In this document: positions 24,934 through 35,221 of the stretch, piece by piece
Layout of the letters: every line of letters starts with the position of its first letter
Numbering within the stretch: position 1 is the stretch's first letter
Made by a program: the position numbers and the translations under genes
The notes under the pieces: model-generated
Told to the model about the DNA's origin: nothing
What the model saw: the letters and a program-made list of their open reading frames with translations, nothing else
Database searches by the model: none
Source: Nocardia cyriacigeorgica
Lineage (GTDB): Bacteria; Actinomycetota; Actinomycetes; Mycobacteriales; Mycobacteriaceae
Direction: 5' to 3'
Length of the DNA: 64,000 nt
Assembly (NCBI RefSeq): GCF_010858045.1
Contig: NZ_JAAGVC010000006.1
Span: forward strand, 86,681-150,680

Positions 24934-26604
24934 GTGGGTACACATCGCAGCCATTCCAGGTCACGGGGCATCAGCAAAGGTCCGGTTATCGCCGTGGTGG
25001 CTGTGCTGTTACTCGTCGGCGCGGTGTTCGGCTGGTTCCAGTTACGCGACCGCTCGAGCAGCGACAGCAGTGCGGCGGCCGCGGAATGCGTGGAGGGCGA
25101 TACCGTCCTCAATGTGACCGTGGACCCGTCGCTCGAGGCGCCGGTACGCGCGATCGCCGATCGGTACAACGCCACCGAGCCGATCGTCGGCGATCACTGC
25201 GTAACGGTGGCGGTGCAGGGCAGGCCGGCCTCGGCGGTTGTCGCGACGTTCACCGCAAACGCCCCGTGGGATCCCGCGCTCGGCCCGCAGCCCGCGCTGT
25301 GGATCCCCGAGTCGATGCGCCAGATCGAATCCGTACGGGTGCCCGGGCTCATCCAGGGCACGCCCGCGTCTGTAGCCGTCAGTCCGATCGCCTTGGCGGT
25401 CCCCGGTGAACTCGGCGCGGCCTTGCAGCGTGCGGGCATCACCTGGGCGGATCTGCCTCGCCTGCAACGCAGTTCACTCGACGAGCTGCAATTGCCGTGG
25501 GGTGGGCTCGCAATGGCGATGCCGCCTGGTGATGCCACGCTGGCCGCCGCGACGGCCGTCGCCTCCGGGGTGTCGGGGGCGGAGCCGCTCACCGAGGAGG
25601 CCGCACGGTCGGGTCAGGTGGTCGCGGCCGTGTCCGCTCTGGCCACCAGCGCACCGGAGGTTGCCGACACCCGCACCGCGCTCGGCGCGCTCACCTCCGC
25701 TCCACCGGCGGCCGCCGCCCTGCACGCGGTCGCCGCTACCGAGCAGCAAATCAACGCGCACGGCGGGCTCACCGCCTTCGTTCCCGCCGGCGCTGCGCCG
25801 GTCGCCGACTATCCGGCGGCGTTGATGACCGGTCATTGGGTCGACACCACCCAGAACATGGCCGCGGGCGTCTTCGCCGACTATCTGCGCGCTCCGCAGC
25901 AGGCGGCCGTGTTCGCCGCCGCGGGGTTCGGCCCCGCGCCCGCCGCCACCGCTGCGGTACCCACACGTGCCGCGCTGGACAAGATCGGTGCCACACTCGC
26001 CGATCCGGTGCTCGGCGTCTCGGCGACCGTGCTGCTCGACGTGTCCGCGTCGATGGCGGGCACCGATGGATCCTCCACTCGGCTCACCAATACCCTCGGC
26101 GCATTGCGCTCCACCATGAACGTCATGCCGCCCGACTTCGGCCTCGGTGTCTGGACTTTCGGCAAGAACCTGGACGGGAACACGCCTTATCGAGTGCAGG
26201 CGGCGACCGCACCGCTGGCCGCCGAACACCGCACCGAGGTCACCCGATCGCTGAACGCCATCCGGCCCTCCGATCTTCGGGCCGATCAGTGCTATCCCGC
26301 GCTGCTGGCCGCGTACCGTGCCGCCGTCTCCGGATACACCACCGGCCGCACCAATTCGGTGCTGCTGATCACCGATGGCCCGGAAGACGATTCGGCACTC
26401 ACCGGCGCGCAGCTACTCGCCGATCTCACAGCCGCAGGCGATCCGGCCACCCCGGTGCGGGTGGATGTGATCGTCATCGGCGGCGAGGGCACCGACACCC
26501 TGCGTACGGTCACCGAGCGCACCGGCGGAACTTACACCCGCGTCCCGACGTCCAATGACATCAGCTTCGGCACGGCGATGGTGCAGGCTCTCACGACGAC
26601 GTAG
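24934..26604 (+). CDS. Membrane-anchored solute-binding and VWA domain protein
   Basis: A 556-residue protein with a basic N-terminus and one membrane segment (about 17-34, GPVIAVVAVLLLVGAVFGWF). It then has a region like a type 2 periplasmic solute-binding protein (about 55-340). The C-terminal von Willebrand A domain has an intact metal-ion site, DVSASM, at about residue 369. GTG 24934 is chosen because the protein then begins with a short basic stretch before the membrane helix. The fused solute-binding/VWA layout is a known actinobacterial family of unknown ligand. It starts 84 bases after whiB copy 2. Confidence 0.85.
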   Translation: MGTHRSHSRSRGISKGPVIAVVAVLLLVGAVFGWFQLRDRSSSDSSAAAAECVEGDTVLNVTVDPSLEAPVRAIADRYNATEPIVGDHCVTVAVQGRPASAVVATFTANAPWDPALGPQPALWIPESMRQIESVRVPGLIQGTPASVAVSPIALAVPGELGAALQRAGITWADLPRLQRSSLDELQLPWGGLAMAMPPGDATLAAATAVASGVSGAEPLTEEAARSGQVVAAVSALATSAPEVADTRTALGALTSAPPAAAALHAVAATEQQINAHGGLTAFVPAGAAPVADYPAALMTGHWVDTTQNMAAGVFADYLRAPQQAAVFAAAGFGPAPAATAAVPTRAALDKIGATLADPVLGVSATVLLDVSASMAGTDGSSTRLTNTLGALRSTMNVMPPDFGLGVWTFGKNLDGNTPYRVQAATAPLAAEHRTEVTRSLNAIRPSDLRADQCYPALLAAYRAAVSGYTTGRTNSVLLITDGPEDDSALTGAQLLADLTAAGDPATPVRVDVIVIGGEGTDTLRTVTERTGGTYTRVPTSNDISFGTAMVQALTTT

Positions 26605-26720
26605 CGGTTCACCCTCCGGTGCCCGCCTCGGCCCGACCGATCCCGATCTACACCAGAACACCGCCCGCTGCGAACATACGGCCGTCACTGCCGCGCAGGT
26701 CGGTTCGCAGCGGCGGCATG

Positions 26721-26743
26721 CCCGGACCTTGCCAACGTCCGGG
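26721..26743. terminator. Small hairpin between convergent genes
   Basis: CCCGGAC (26721-26727) pairs with GTCCGGG (26737-26743) in the 147-base gap between the VWA gene and the convergent lyase-like gene. It lies 9 bases past the stop of the latter. Confidence 0.45.
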
Positions 26744-26751
26744 TTCGCTCG

Positions 26752-27609
26752 TCATTTCGAAAGGCCGATCGGCAGCCGCGCCAAACCGCCCGATTCCATT
26801 GCCACCGTGATGATTCCGTCCGGTCCGGAGACCAGCCCATGCGGTTCGGCGCCAGGCAGGTCCACGCTGCTGATCTTGCCGTCCGTGGTGATCCGGCCCA
26901 GCCGGCCCGAGCCCCATTCGGTGAACCACAGCGCCTGATCGGGGCCGGTGGTGATGGCGTGTGGACGCGCGGCGCGATCGGCCAGGGCGAACTCCTCGAT
27001 GGCGCCGTCGGTGCTGATGCGGCCGATCTGACCCGCGCCGATTTCCACGAACCACAGCGCGTGGTCGGGGCCTACCGTGATGCCGACCGGGTTCGCCGCC
27101 TCGGTGGGCAGCGGGTAGACGGTGATCTCGCCCGCGGTGGTGCAGCGGCCGATCGCGTTGGCCTGATTGAGGGTGAACCACAGTGCCCCATCAGGCCCCG
27201 CGACGATCATCGACGGCATGCCCTGCACCGGAAAGCGGGCGATCTCGCCGTCGGCGCCGAGTCTGGCGATATGTCCGGATTGCAGTTCGGTGAACCACAG
27301 CGCCGTGTCCGGGCCGACGCACAGACCGTACGGCGCGTCGGCGTCGATGCTGGTCCGTTCGCCGTCGGCGGTGATCCGCCCGATCCGATCGCCGCGGAAT
27401 TCGGTGAACCACATCGCCGCGTCCGGGCCTTCGATGATGATGGTCGGCTGCCCGTCGGCGGGATCGAGGCCGAAGGTGTCGACCACGCCGTCGCGGTAGC
27501 GGCCGATGGCACCGGTTGTCGCCATGGAGAACCAGATCGTGCCGTCGGAGGCGATCGTGACCCCGTAGGGCGCGCCGGGTACGACGATCGTCTGGAAAGT
27601 GTCGGTCAA
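26752..27609 (-). CDS. Virginiamycin B lyase-like seven-bladed beta-propeller
   Basis: A 285-residue protein built of about seven repeats of the pattern GPDxALWFTE...GRIGRITxDG, as in streptogramin B lyase (Vgb). Known Vgb enzymes open the streptogramin B ring by elimination using a His and a Glu in the last blade. Here H257 (EPHGLVSG) and E272 (AMESGG) stand in the same order and spacing, so activity is possible. The start is TTG 27609 with only a weak ribosome site. There is no signal peptide. It is divergent from a TetR gene. Many actinobacterial homologues have no shown resistance role, so this is a fold-level call. Confidence 0.82.
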   Translation of the reverse strand: MTDTFQTIVVPGAPYGVTIASDGTIWFSMATTGAIGRYRDGVVDTFGLDPADGQPTIIIEGPDAAMWFTEFRGDRIGRITADGERTSIDADAPYGLCVGPDTALWFTELQSGHIARLGADGEIARFPVQGMPSMIVAGPDGALWFTLNQANAIGRCTTAGEITVYPLPTEAANPVGITVGPDHALWFVEIGAGQIGRISTDGAIEEFALADRAARPHAITTGPDQALWFTEWGSGRLGRITTDGKISSVDLPGAEPHGLVSGPDGIITVAMESGGLARLPIGLSK

Positions 27610-27696
27610 ACTTGCGGGTTCCCTTCTCGATCGTCCTCGTCACGCCTGTCCGTAGCCGCCATGCCGATTCCAATCGCAACTTGTGTAGCCTTAAGC

Positions 27697-27715
27697 TAGT
27701 GGAATGGAGACACTA
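27697..27715. promoter_or_regulatory. Possible TetR operator between the lyase-like and tetR genes
   Basis: An inverted repeat TAGTG-N9-CACTA (27697-27701 and 27711-27715), in an AT-richer patch, lies 19-37 bases before the TetR start and about 90 bases before the lyase-like gene. The arms are short, so this is tentative. Confidence 0.3.
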
Positions 27716-27733
27716 ACGCAATAGGAGTTGTCT

Positions 27734-28321
27734 TTGGAGGTCAAGAAGCGGCCGGGCGGGCGCAGTGCACGTGTCCGCGATGCCGTGCGCGCGGCGACCA
27801 TCGCCGAACTGGCCGAGCACGGCTATCCAGGCCTGACCATGGAGAACGTCGCCAAACGGTCCGGCGTGCACAAAACCACCGTCTACCGGCGTTGGACCAA
27901 CCCGGAAGGGCTCATCGCCGATGCGCTCGACCTCGCCGCCACCGAACCGTGGCCGATCCCGGACACCGGCAGCATCGAGGGCGATCTGTGCGCCATCGTC
28001 GAACTGGTACGCACCGGCTTCGCCGACCCGCAGGCGGGCCCGATCTCCACCGCGTTCATTACCGCCGCCATGCAGAACCCTTCGGCGGCAACAGCGCTCA
28101 ACGCCTTCTTCACCGCACGTCATCAACAGTCCGCGCGGGTGATCGAGCGGGCTGTCGGCCGCGGCGAACTGCCTGCAAACGTCGATGCGCACGCGGTGAT
28201 CCGGTTCGCTGTCGCCCCGATCTACTACCGGCTCTTCGTCTCACACGAACCGGTCGCCGCCGCCGATACCGAAGCCGCCGCGCGTGCCGCCATCGCTGCC
28301 GCCCGCGCCGGCGCGCTCTGA
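27734..28321 (+). CDS. TetR family transcriptional regulator
   Basis: A 195-residue regulator with the N-terminal TetR helix-turn-helix: IAELAEHGYPGLTMENVAKRSGVHKTTVYRRW (about 22-53). The C-terminal ligand and dimer domain resembles the TetR_C_11/16 type (AFFTARHQQSARVIERAVGRGEL). The TTG at 27734 is preferred because AGGAG (27723-27727) lies 6 bases upstream; the TTG at 27728 touches that site. It is divergent from the virginiamycin-B-lyase-like gene and probably controls it and itself. Confidence 0.9.
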   Translation: MEVKKRPGGRSARVRDAVRAATIAELAEHGYPGLTMENVAKRSGVHKTTVYRRWTNPEGLIADALDLAATEPWPIPDTGSIEGDLCAIVELVRTGFADPQAGPISTAFITAAMQNPSAATALNAFFTARHQQSARVIERAVGRGELPANVDAHAVIRFAVAPIYYRLFVSHEPVAAADTEAAARAAIAAARAGAL

Positions 28322-28458
28322 GACCACCGGGCCGTACGTTCTCCGGTCGGGGGCGCTTCCCGGCTCTGCGTCGCAACCCTGATCTCGACAATGTGGTTGC
28401 ACCACAACCGGATTCCCGCGTCGCCACGGCATGACCCGTGGCGGCGGTCGCGCATTCG

Positions 28459-31266
<2,808 letters not shown>

Positions 31267-31288
31267 GGCTAACTCCCAGGTCGGGCGG

Positions 31289-31306
31289 GTCGACCCAGTG
31301 GTCGAC
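31289..31306 (-). promoter_or_regulatory. Hairpin between riboswitch and gcvP start
   Basis: GTCGACCCAGTGGTCGAC forms a 7-bp stem (GTCGACC/GGTCGAC) with a 4-base loop, 23 bases before the GTG start of gcvP and 22 bases after the second glycine aptamer. It may be the switching hairpin (expression platform). No U-run follows, so translational or Rho-linked control is more likely than intrinsic termination. Confidence 0.45.
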
Positions 31307-31327
31307 GGGTTCCAGCCCTCCCCCTCT

Positions 31328-31512
31328 GTCGTGGCGCCTGAGAGATTCGGTGGCGACGACCGGACGGCCGTGCCCCTTTCCCCATGGGCGGGCAGCCCGC
31401 AGCCACCGCTTTCCAGAGGCGCCGAAGCCCGTACGGTCCCTGTTGCCTGAGAGATTGACGGGGAGGTGCTGCTCCTTCGGCGCCCGGACTCGAGGCCCGG
31501 AACTCTCCCGCA
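31328..31512 (-). ncRNA. Tandem glycine riboswitch (gcvT element), two aptamers
   Basis: Read on the minus strand, two copies of the conserved aptamer 3' end AATCTCTCAGGC occur (CCTGAGAG on the plus strand at 31446-31453 and 31337-31344). The first aptamer starts with GGGAGAGTTC (31510 downward) and contains GCCGAAGGAGCA. The second runs from about 31436 to 31328 and contains CTCTGGAAAG and AAAGGGGCAC. This is the classic paired arrangement that senses glycine and switches on glycine cleavage genes. It lies directly upstream of gcvP. Confidence 0.92.
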
Positions 31513-31530
31513 CGGCGGCGACGCCCTGTC

Positions 31531-31536
31531 ATTTTA
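31531..31536 (-). promoter_or_regulatory. Possible -10 element of the gcvP transcript
   Basis: On the minus strand TAAAAT reads just before the first glycine aptamer, at a distance that would start transcription a few bases before the riboswitch. A matching -35 could not be named. Confidence 0.35.
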
Positions 31537-31747
31537 GGCCGCAGCTGCAGAACAGCCGGTTTTCGGCCCCCCGGATGGCTCGGGTGTCGGCGGCCGCGAC
31601 TCGCGCCTGCGGCACGCACGCTGCTGCCCCGAAACCCGAGCCGGGCAGAAACCACGCGGTCTACCTGGCGGTTTCCGGTCAGGAAGAGAGCTGCGGCCAT
31701 AGCAGGGCGCACGCTTGTGTGATCTTGATCTGTGCTCGAGAACACGG
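31537..31747. other. Intergenic stretch with no identified content
   Basis: This stretch lies between the gcvP promoter and the terminator of the MerR gene. In M. tuberculosis the small gene Rv1831 lies about here. I see no frame with a start, ribosome site and family likeness. It probably holds only the upstream part of the gcvP promoter. Confidence 0.4.
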
Positions 31748-31778
31748 TGGTCCCGGCGCATCCCCGGCGTCGGGACCA
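31748..31778. terminator. Hairpin downstream of the MerR gene
   Basis: TGGTCCCG (31748-31755) pairs perfectly with CGGGACCA (31771-31778). It lies 54 bases past the stop codon of the minus-strand MerR gene at 31832. Confidence 0.5.
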
Positions 31779-31831
31779 TCGTTTCGGCACAGTCGGCGGC
31801 CCGACCGTGCGCGGGCGTGACCGGACGGGAA

Positions 31832-32389
31832 CTAGCCCGTCTTACGGTTCATCCGTGCTTTTCGGCGGTAGGCGAGCTCGTCTTCGGGTCGGTCGCTGGC
31901 CGCGGTGGCGCGTTCGGCCGGGAAGTTGGCGATCGCGCCGGTCAACTCACGCATGGCACCGCTGACGGCGATACCGAAGACGCCCTGCCCGCCCTGCAGT
32001 AAATCGACGACCTCCTCGGGTGAGGTGCACTCGTAGACCGAGGTGCCGTCGGAGAACAGGGTGATGCCCGCCAGATCCTGTACGCCGCGGCTGCGCAGGT
32101 GGTCGACCGCGATGCGGATGTTCTGCAGCGAGATGCCCGCGTCCAATAGTCGCTTGACGATCTTGAGGACCAGGATGTCCTTGAACGAGTACAGCCGCTG
32201 ACTCCCCGAGCCGGCCGCCCCGCGGATCGACGGCACGACCAGACCCGTGCGCGCCCAGTAATCGAGCTGCCGGTAGGTGATACCGGCCACCTGGCATGCG
32301 CTCGGCACGCGGTAGCCCACCAGGTCGTCGGGCACCGAGTCGTCCGGGAACAGTCCTGGCTGTACCTCGTCCTGGTAATGCTCTGCCAC
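31832..32389 (-). CDS. MerR family transcriptional regulator (Rv1830-like)
   Basis: A 185-residue protein. The MerR DNA-binding domain spans about 25-100: GYRVPSACQVAGITYRQLDYWARTGLVVPS, then GSQRLYSFKDILVLKIVKRLLDAGISLQNI. A short C-terminal domain follows (ITLFSDGTSVYECTSPEEVVDLLQGGQGVFGIAV). Sequence and neighbours match Rv1830 of M. tuberculosis, whose ligand is unknown. The GTG start has GGGAG 7 bases before it. It has its own 229-base upstream gap with two dyads of MerR type, so autoregulation is likely. Confidence 0.92.
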   Translation of the reverse strand: MAEHYQDEVQPGLFPDDSVPDDLVGYRVPSACQVAGITYRQLDYWARTGLVVPSIRGAAGSGSQRLYSFKDILVLKIVKRLLDAGISLQNIRIAVDHLRSRGVQDLAGITLFSDGTSVYECTSPEEVVDLLQGGQGVFGIAVSGAMRELTGAIANFPAERATAASDRPEDELAYRRKARMNRKTG

Positions 32390-32510
32390 TGACCACTCCC
32401 TTGTTCCGCCGACGCGTTCTCAGCCTCATCGATGACCCGGCTCCGTCACGGCCCACGAATCGAGCACCGGTACCCCGGCGCGATCCTGCCGAAACGGACG
32501 TGGCCCAACT

Positions 32511-32531
32511 ATCGAGATTACTCTTCTCGAT
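32511..32531. promoter_or_regulatory. MerR-type dyad upstream of the Rv1830-like gene
   Basis: A perfect inverted repeat ATCGAGA-N7-TCTCGAT lies 122 bases before the MerR gene start. Seven-base arms with seven-base spacing suit a MerR dimer. Confidence 0.45.
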
Positions 32532-32583
32532 TGTCTCGGGAGCGGTCTCGTCCGACCAAACGCGACGCGCGGTAAGAGTCTCG

Positions 32584-32598
32584 ACCTGTACTTAAGGT
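32584..32598. promoter_or_regulatory. ACCT-N7-AGGT dyad near the bifunctional nuclease gene
   Basis: ACCTGTACTTAAGGT has ACCT and AGGT arms separated by seven bases, as in many MerR operators. It is followed by an AAAAAA run (32601-32606) just after the stop of the nuclease-domain gene. It may be part of the promoter of the Rv1830-like gene. Confidence 0.3.
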
Positions 32599-32618
32599 CT
32601 AAAAAATAGTTTCCGCGC

Positions 32619-33092
32619 TCAGCTGTCGGTGGCCTTGAAATCGTCGGGCGAGACCGACTCGAGGAACTCCTTGAACTTCTCCACCTCGTCCTCGCGCTCG
32701 TCCGGCATCACCAGACCCGCCTCGTCGAGCACCGCTTCCTCGGCAAAGATCGGGCAGCCCACGCGCAAGGCGATCGCCACCGAATCCGACGGACGTGCGG
32801 AGATGCGCAGATCGTTGTCGAAGACCAGATCCGCGTAGAAGGTGCCCTCCTGCAGATCGACGATCCTGACCTCTTTCAAGGTGTGCCCGAGATCGGTGAT
32901 CAAGATCTTGATCAGGTCGTGGGTGAGCGGGCGGATAGGGGTGACGCCCTCCTGCTCCAGCACGATGGCGGTCGCCTCGGCCTGCCCGATCCAGATCGGC
33001 AGATACCGGTCACCGGATGCCTCCCGGAGCAACAGCACGGGCTGGTTCTGTGGCTGCTCGACACGGATGCCGATCACGCGCATTTCGCTCAT
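32619..33092 (-). CDS. Bifunctional nuclease (BFN/DUF151) family protein (Rv1829-like)
   Basis: A 157-residue protein of the DUF151 family: MRVIGIRVEQPQNQPVLLLREA, YLPIWIGQAEATAIVLEQEG, then RISARPSDSVAIALRVGCPIFAEEAVL. Plant and archaeal relatives have DNase/RNase activity, but the actinobacterial role is unknown. ATG 33092 (MSEMRVIG) is preferred; GGGAGG lies upstream. It keeps its place between ftsR and the second MerR gene, as in M. tuberculosis Rv1829. The C-terminus is acidic. Confidence 0.92.
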   Translation of the reverse strand: MSEMRVIGIRVEQPQNQPVLLLREASGDRYLPIWIGQAEATAIVLEQEGVTPIRPLTHDLIKILITDLGHTLKEVRIVDLQEGTFYADLVFDNDLRISARPSDSVAIALRVGCPIFAEEAVLDEAGLVMPDEREDEVEKFKEFLESVSPDDFKATDS

Positions 33093-33250
33093 CGCACTGC
33101 CTCCCAATACTCGCCGACAGCCCGCCGTGTCCCTACCCGAGCTCGCCGTAACACGAGTCTAAGCGAATTCCCGACGGTGCCGCGATGGCTGAGTTCACGG
33201 CGTTGCGCGGTCGTCGAGCACCGCTGCGGACCCTCTCGAACGCCGCGCGA

Positions 33251-34060
33251 TCAGTTGCCGAGCGAGGCCCGGACCGAGGCCTTCACCAGGCTGGTGTGCA
33301 GGGTCAGCGACAACGCCGCCAGCTCACGCACGGTCTCCTCCGCACGGGCGCGCGCACCGGCGTCGCGGCTCTTGGCGATGGGGGCCGCGATCTGGGCGAC
33401 CAGGGCCGCCTCACGGTCGGCGGCGAGTTTGAACGCCCGCAGATGCCGTGCCTCCAAACCGAACTCCGACATCGCGCGAGCGGTTTTGGCCAGCGTCACC
33501 GCGTCGGCGTCGAAGAAACCGGCGGCGCCGGGGGTGATCAGATTGGCCCGGATCAGGTCGTTGAGGAATTTCTCGTCGATACCGGCCTGCTCGAGCAGAT
33601 CGGCGCGGGTGAGCCGGACCTCGTGGTCGAAGCGCAGCTCATCCGGGGAGATCTCGCCGGGAACCACGCCGAGCCTGCGCGGGGCCGCGGCCCGCTCCCC
33701 CGCGGCACGCTCGCCCTCGCCGGCGGCACGTTCGGGTTCGGTGCGCACGGAGTGCGCCCGGGCGCGGGCTTCCCGCACACCGAGCGTCGCCGCACCACTG
33801 TCGATCGCTTCGAGCTGTTCCTTGATCACCTTCAGCGGCAGGTACTGATCCCGCTGCGCGGTGAGCACGAAACGCAACCGCTCGCAGTCGGCCACCGAGA
33901 ATCTGCGGTAGCCCGAGGGCGTGCGTTCGGGCCGGATCAGCCCCTCCGCCTCCAGGAAACGGATCTTGGAGATGGTGATGTCGGGGAAATCCGGCCGCAG
34001 CAGGTCGAGCACGGAGCCGATCGACATGCCTCCGCGAGCCCACTGCGCCGCGCCCGTCAT
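33251..34060 (-). CDS. ftsR: MerR family regulator FtsR (Rv1828-like)
   Basis: A 269-residue regulator with an N-terminal MerR domain: MSIGSVLDLLRPDFPDITISKIRFLEAEGLIRPERTPSGYRRF (about 12-54). A charged middle region rich in Arg and Ala (about 95-135) separates it from a C-terminal helical domain. The orthologue in Corynebacterium (FtsR) activates ftsZ, and Rv1828 is its M. tuberculosis counterpart. It lies between garA and the nuclease-domain gene as in those genomes. The ATG start has no strong ribosome site, but the N-terminus fits. I assign the symbol from sequence plus synteny. Confidence 0.88.
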   Translation of the reverse strand: MTGAAQWARGGMSIGSVLDLLRPDFPDITISKIRFLEAEGLIRPERTPSGYRRFSVADCERLRFVLTAQRDQYLPLKVIKEQLEAIDSGAATLGVREARARAHSVRTEPERAAGEGERAAGERAAAPRRLGVVPGEISPDELRFDHEVRLTRADLLEQAGIDEKFLNDLIRANLITPGAAGFFDADAVTLAKTARAMSEFGLEARHLRAFKLAADREAALVAQIAAPIAKSRDAGARARAEETVRELAALSLTLHTSLVKASVRASLGN

Positions 34061-34114
34061 GACATCGAGTCTTTCATGTGAGAGCGCCGATCACGTGTAC
34101 CGGCGCACCGCCTG

Positions 34115-34600
34115 TCACAAGCTGCCCGCACCCGCCGCCGAATCGGTGGTCTGGGCGCGCGGACCGGTGAGGAATACCAGCCGGAACTTGCCGATCTGCA
34201 CCTCATCACCGTTCTGCAGCTCGGAGGAATCCACCGGCTCCCGGTTGACGTAGGTGCCGTTGAGGCTGCCCACATCGACCACCTGGAAGGAATCCTCGTC
34301 CTGACGGAACTCGGCATGACGGCGACTGACGGTCACGTCGTCGAGGAAGATGTCGCTGTCGGGGTGACGTCCGGCCGAAGTGGTCGGCTGGTCCAGCAGG
34401 AACCGCGAGCCCGCGTTCGGACCGCGCTTGACCACCAGCAGGGCCGCGCCGACGGGCAGTCCCTCGACACCCTGGACCGGTTGTTCGCCGGTCGCCTCTC
34501 CGGAGCGTGACGCGTCGACCTCGTTCAGGAAATCCGCGCGGAAGACCGACGTCGTCTCGGCCGCGGTCTCCCCGTAACCCGGGTCTTTGTTCTCGCTCAC
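34115..34600 (-). CDS. garA: FHA domain protein GarA/OdhI
   Basis: A 161-residue protein that binds and inhibits 2-oxoglutarate-using enzymes when not phosphorylated. The N-terminal phosphorylation motif ETTSVFRADFL is present at 15-25, with the two target Thr at 16 and 17. The FHA domain shows AGRHPDSDIFLDDVTVSRRH and VGSLNGTYVN. GTG 34600 is preferred since GAGGAGG lies upstream. Known targets are 2-oxoglutarate dehydrogenase, glutamate dehydrogenase and glutamate synthase, with phosphorylation by PknG and PknB. It lies between gcvH and ftsR, matching Rv1827. A C-terminal tail of about 18 residues is poorly conserved. Confidence 0.95.
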   Translation of the reverse strand: MSENKDPGYGETAAETTSVFRADFLNEVDASRSGEATGEQPVQGVEGLPVGAALLVVKRGPNAGSRFLLDQPTTSAGRHPDSDIFLDDVTVSRRHAEFRQDEDSFQVVDVGSLNGTYVNREPVDSSELQNGDEVQIGKFRLVFLTGPRAQTTDSAAGAGSL

Positions 34601-34759
34601 CGTTTCTCTCCTCCTCGAACCTGATAAGGCAGTTGCTGCCTCGACCGCCGCGACCTCGAGTCGCGGCCGCACAACCCACCAGCGGCCGGCAGCACATCCG
34701 TTGGCATTGACCGTACCCTGCCGGGGCGGACCCGTGCAGGGAGAACTGGGAAGGCCGGG

Positions 34760-35158
34760 TCAGCCCCCGATAACTCCTTGATAACCTGCGGCATCGAGCA
34801 GTTCACCGAGTGCGGTGTCCAGCGCCGCGGCATCGCTCACCTCGAGCTCGAACAGCCACCCCGAACCGTAGGGGTCGGTGTTCAAGGTCTCCGGTGCGTT
34901 CTCCAATTCCTGGTTCGCCCCAACAACTTTCGCGTTCAGGGGAGCATAGATGTCGGAGACGCTCTTGGTCGATTCGACCTCCGCGATGCTCTCACCGGCC
35001 GCGACATCGACGTCGACGGCAGGCAACTGAACGAACACGACGTCACCGAGCTGGGACTGGGCGTAGTCGGTGATGCCGACCCGGACCCTGGAGGGGCCGA
35101 TCCGACGCACCCACTCGTGCTCTTCGGTGTAGCGCAGGTCCTCGGGCGTCTGGGTCAC
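34760..35158 (-). CDS. gcvH: Glycine cleavage system H protein
   Basis: A 132-residue lipoyl carrier. The lipoylation site is K65 in VESTKSVSDIY, preceded by LGDVVFVQLP and followed by NTDPYGSGWLFEL. It shuttles the aminomethyl group from GcvP to GcvT. GTG 35158 follows AAAGGATG. No riboswitch-like sequence is seen before it, unlike gcvP, and gcvT is not in the window. It lies just after pgsA on the same strand. Confidence 0.96.
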   Translation of the reverse strand: MTQTPEDLRYTEEHEWVRRIGPSRVRVGITDYAQSQLGDVVFVQLPAVDVDVAAGESIAEVESTKSVSDIYAPLNAKVVGANQELENAPETLNTDPYGSGWLFELEVSDAAALDTALGELLDAAGYQGVIGG

Positions 35159-35221
35159 AAGGCATCCTTTCGTTGTGCACGGTGCACGCAACTCTATAGC
35201 GAGCGCCGGTCCGAGCGTGGA

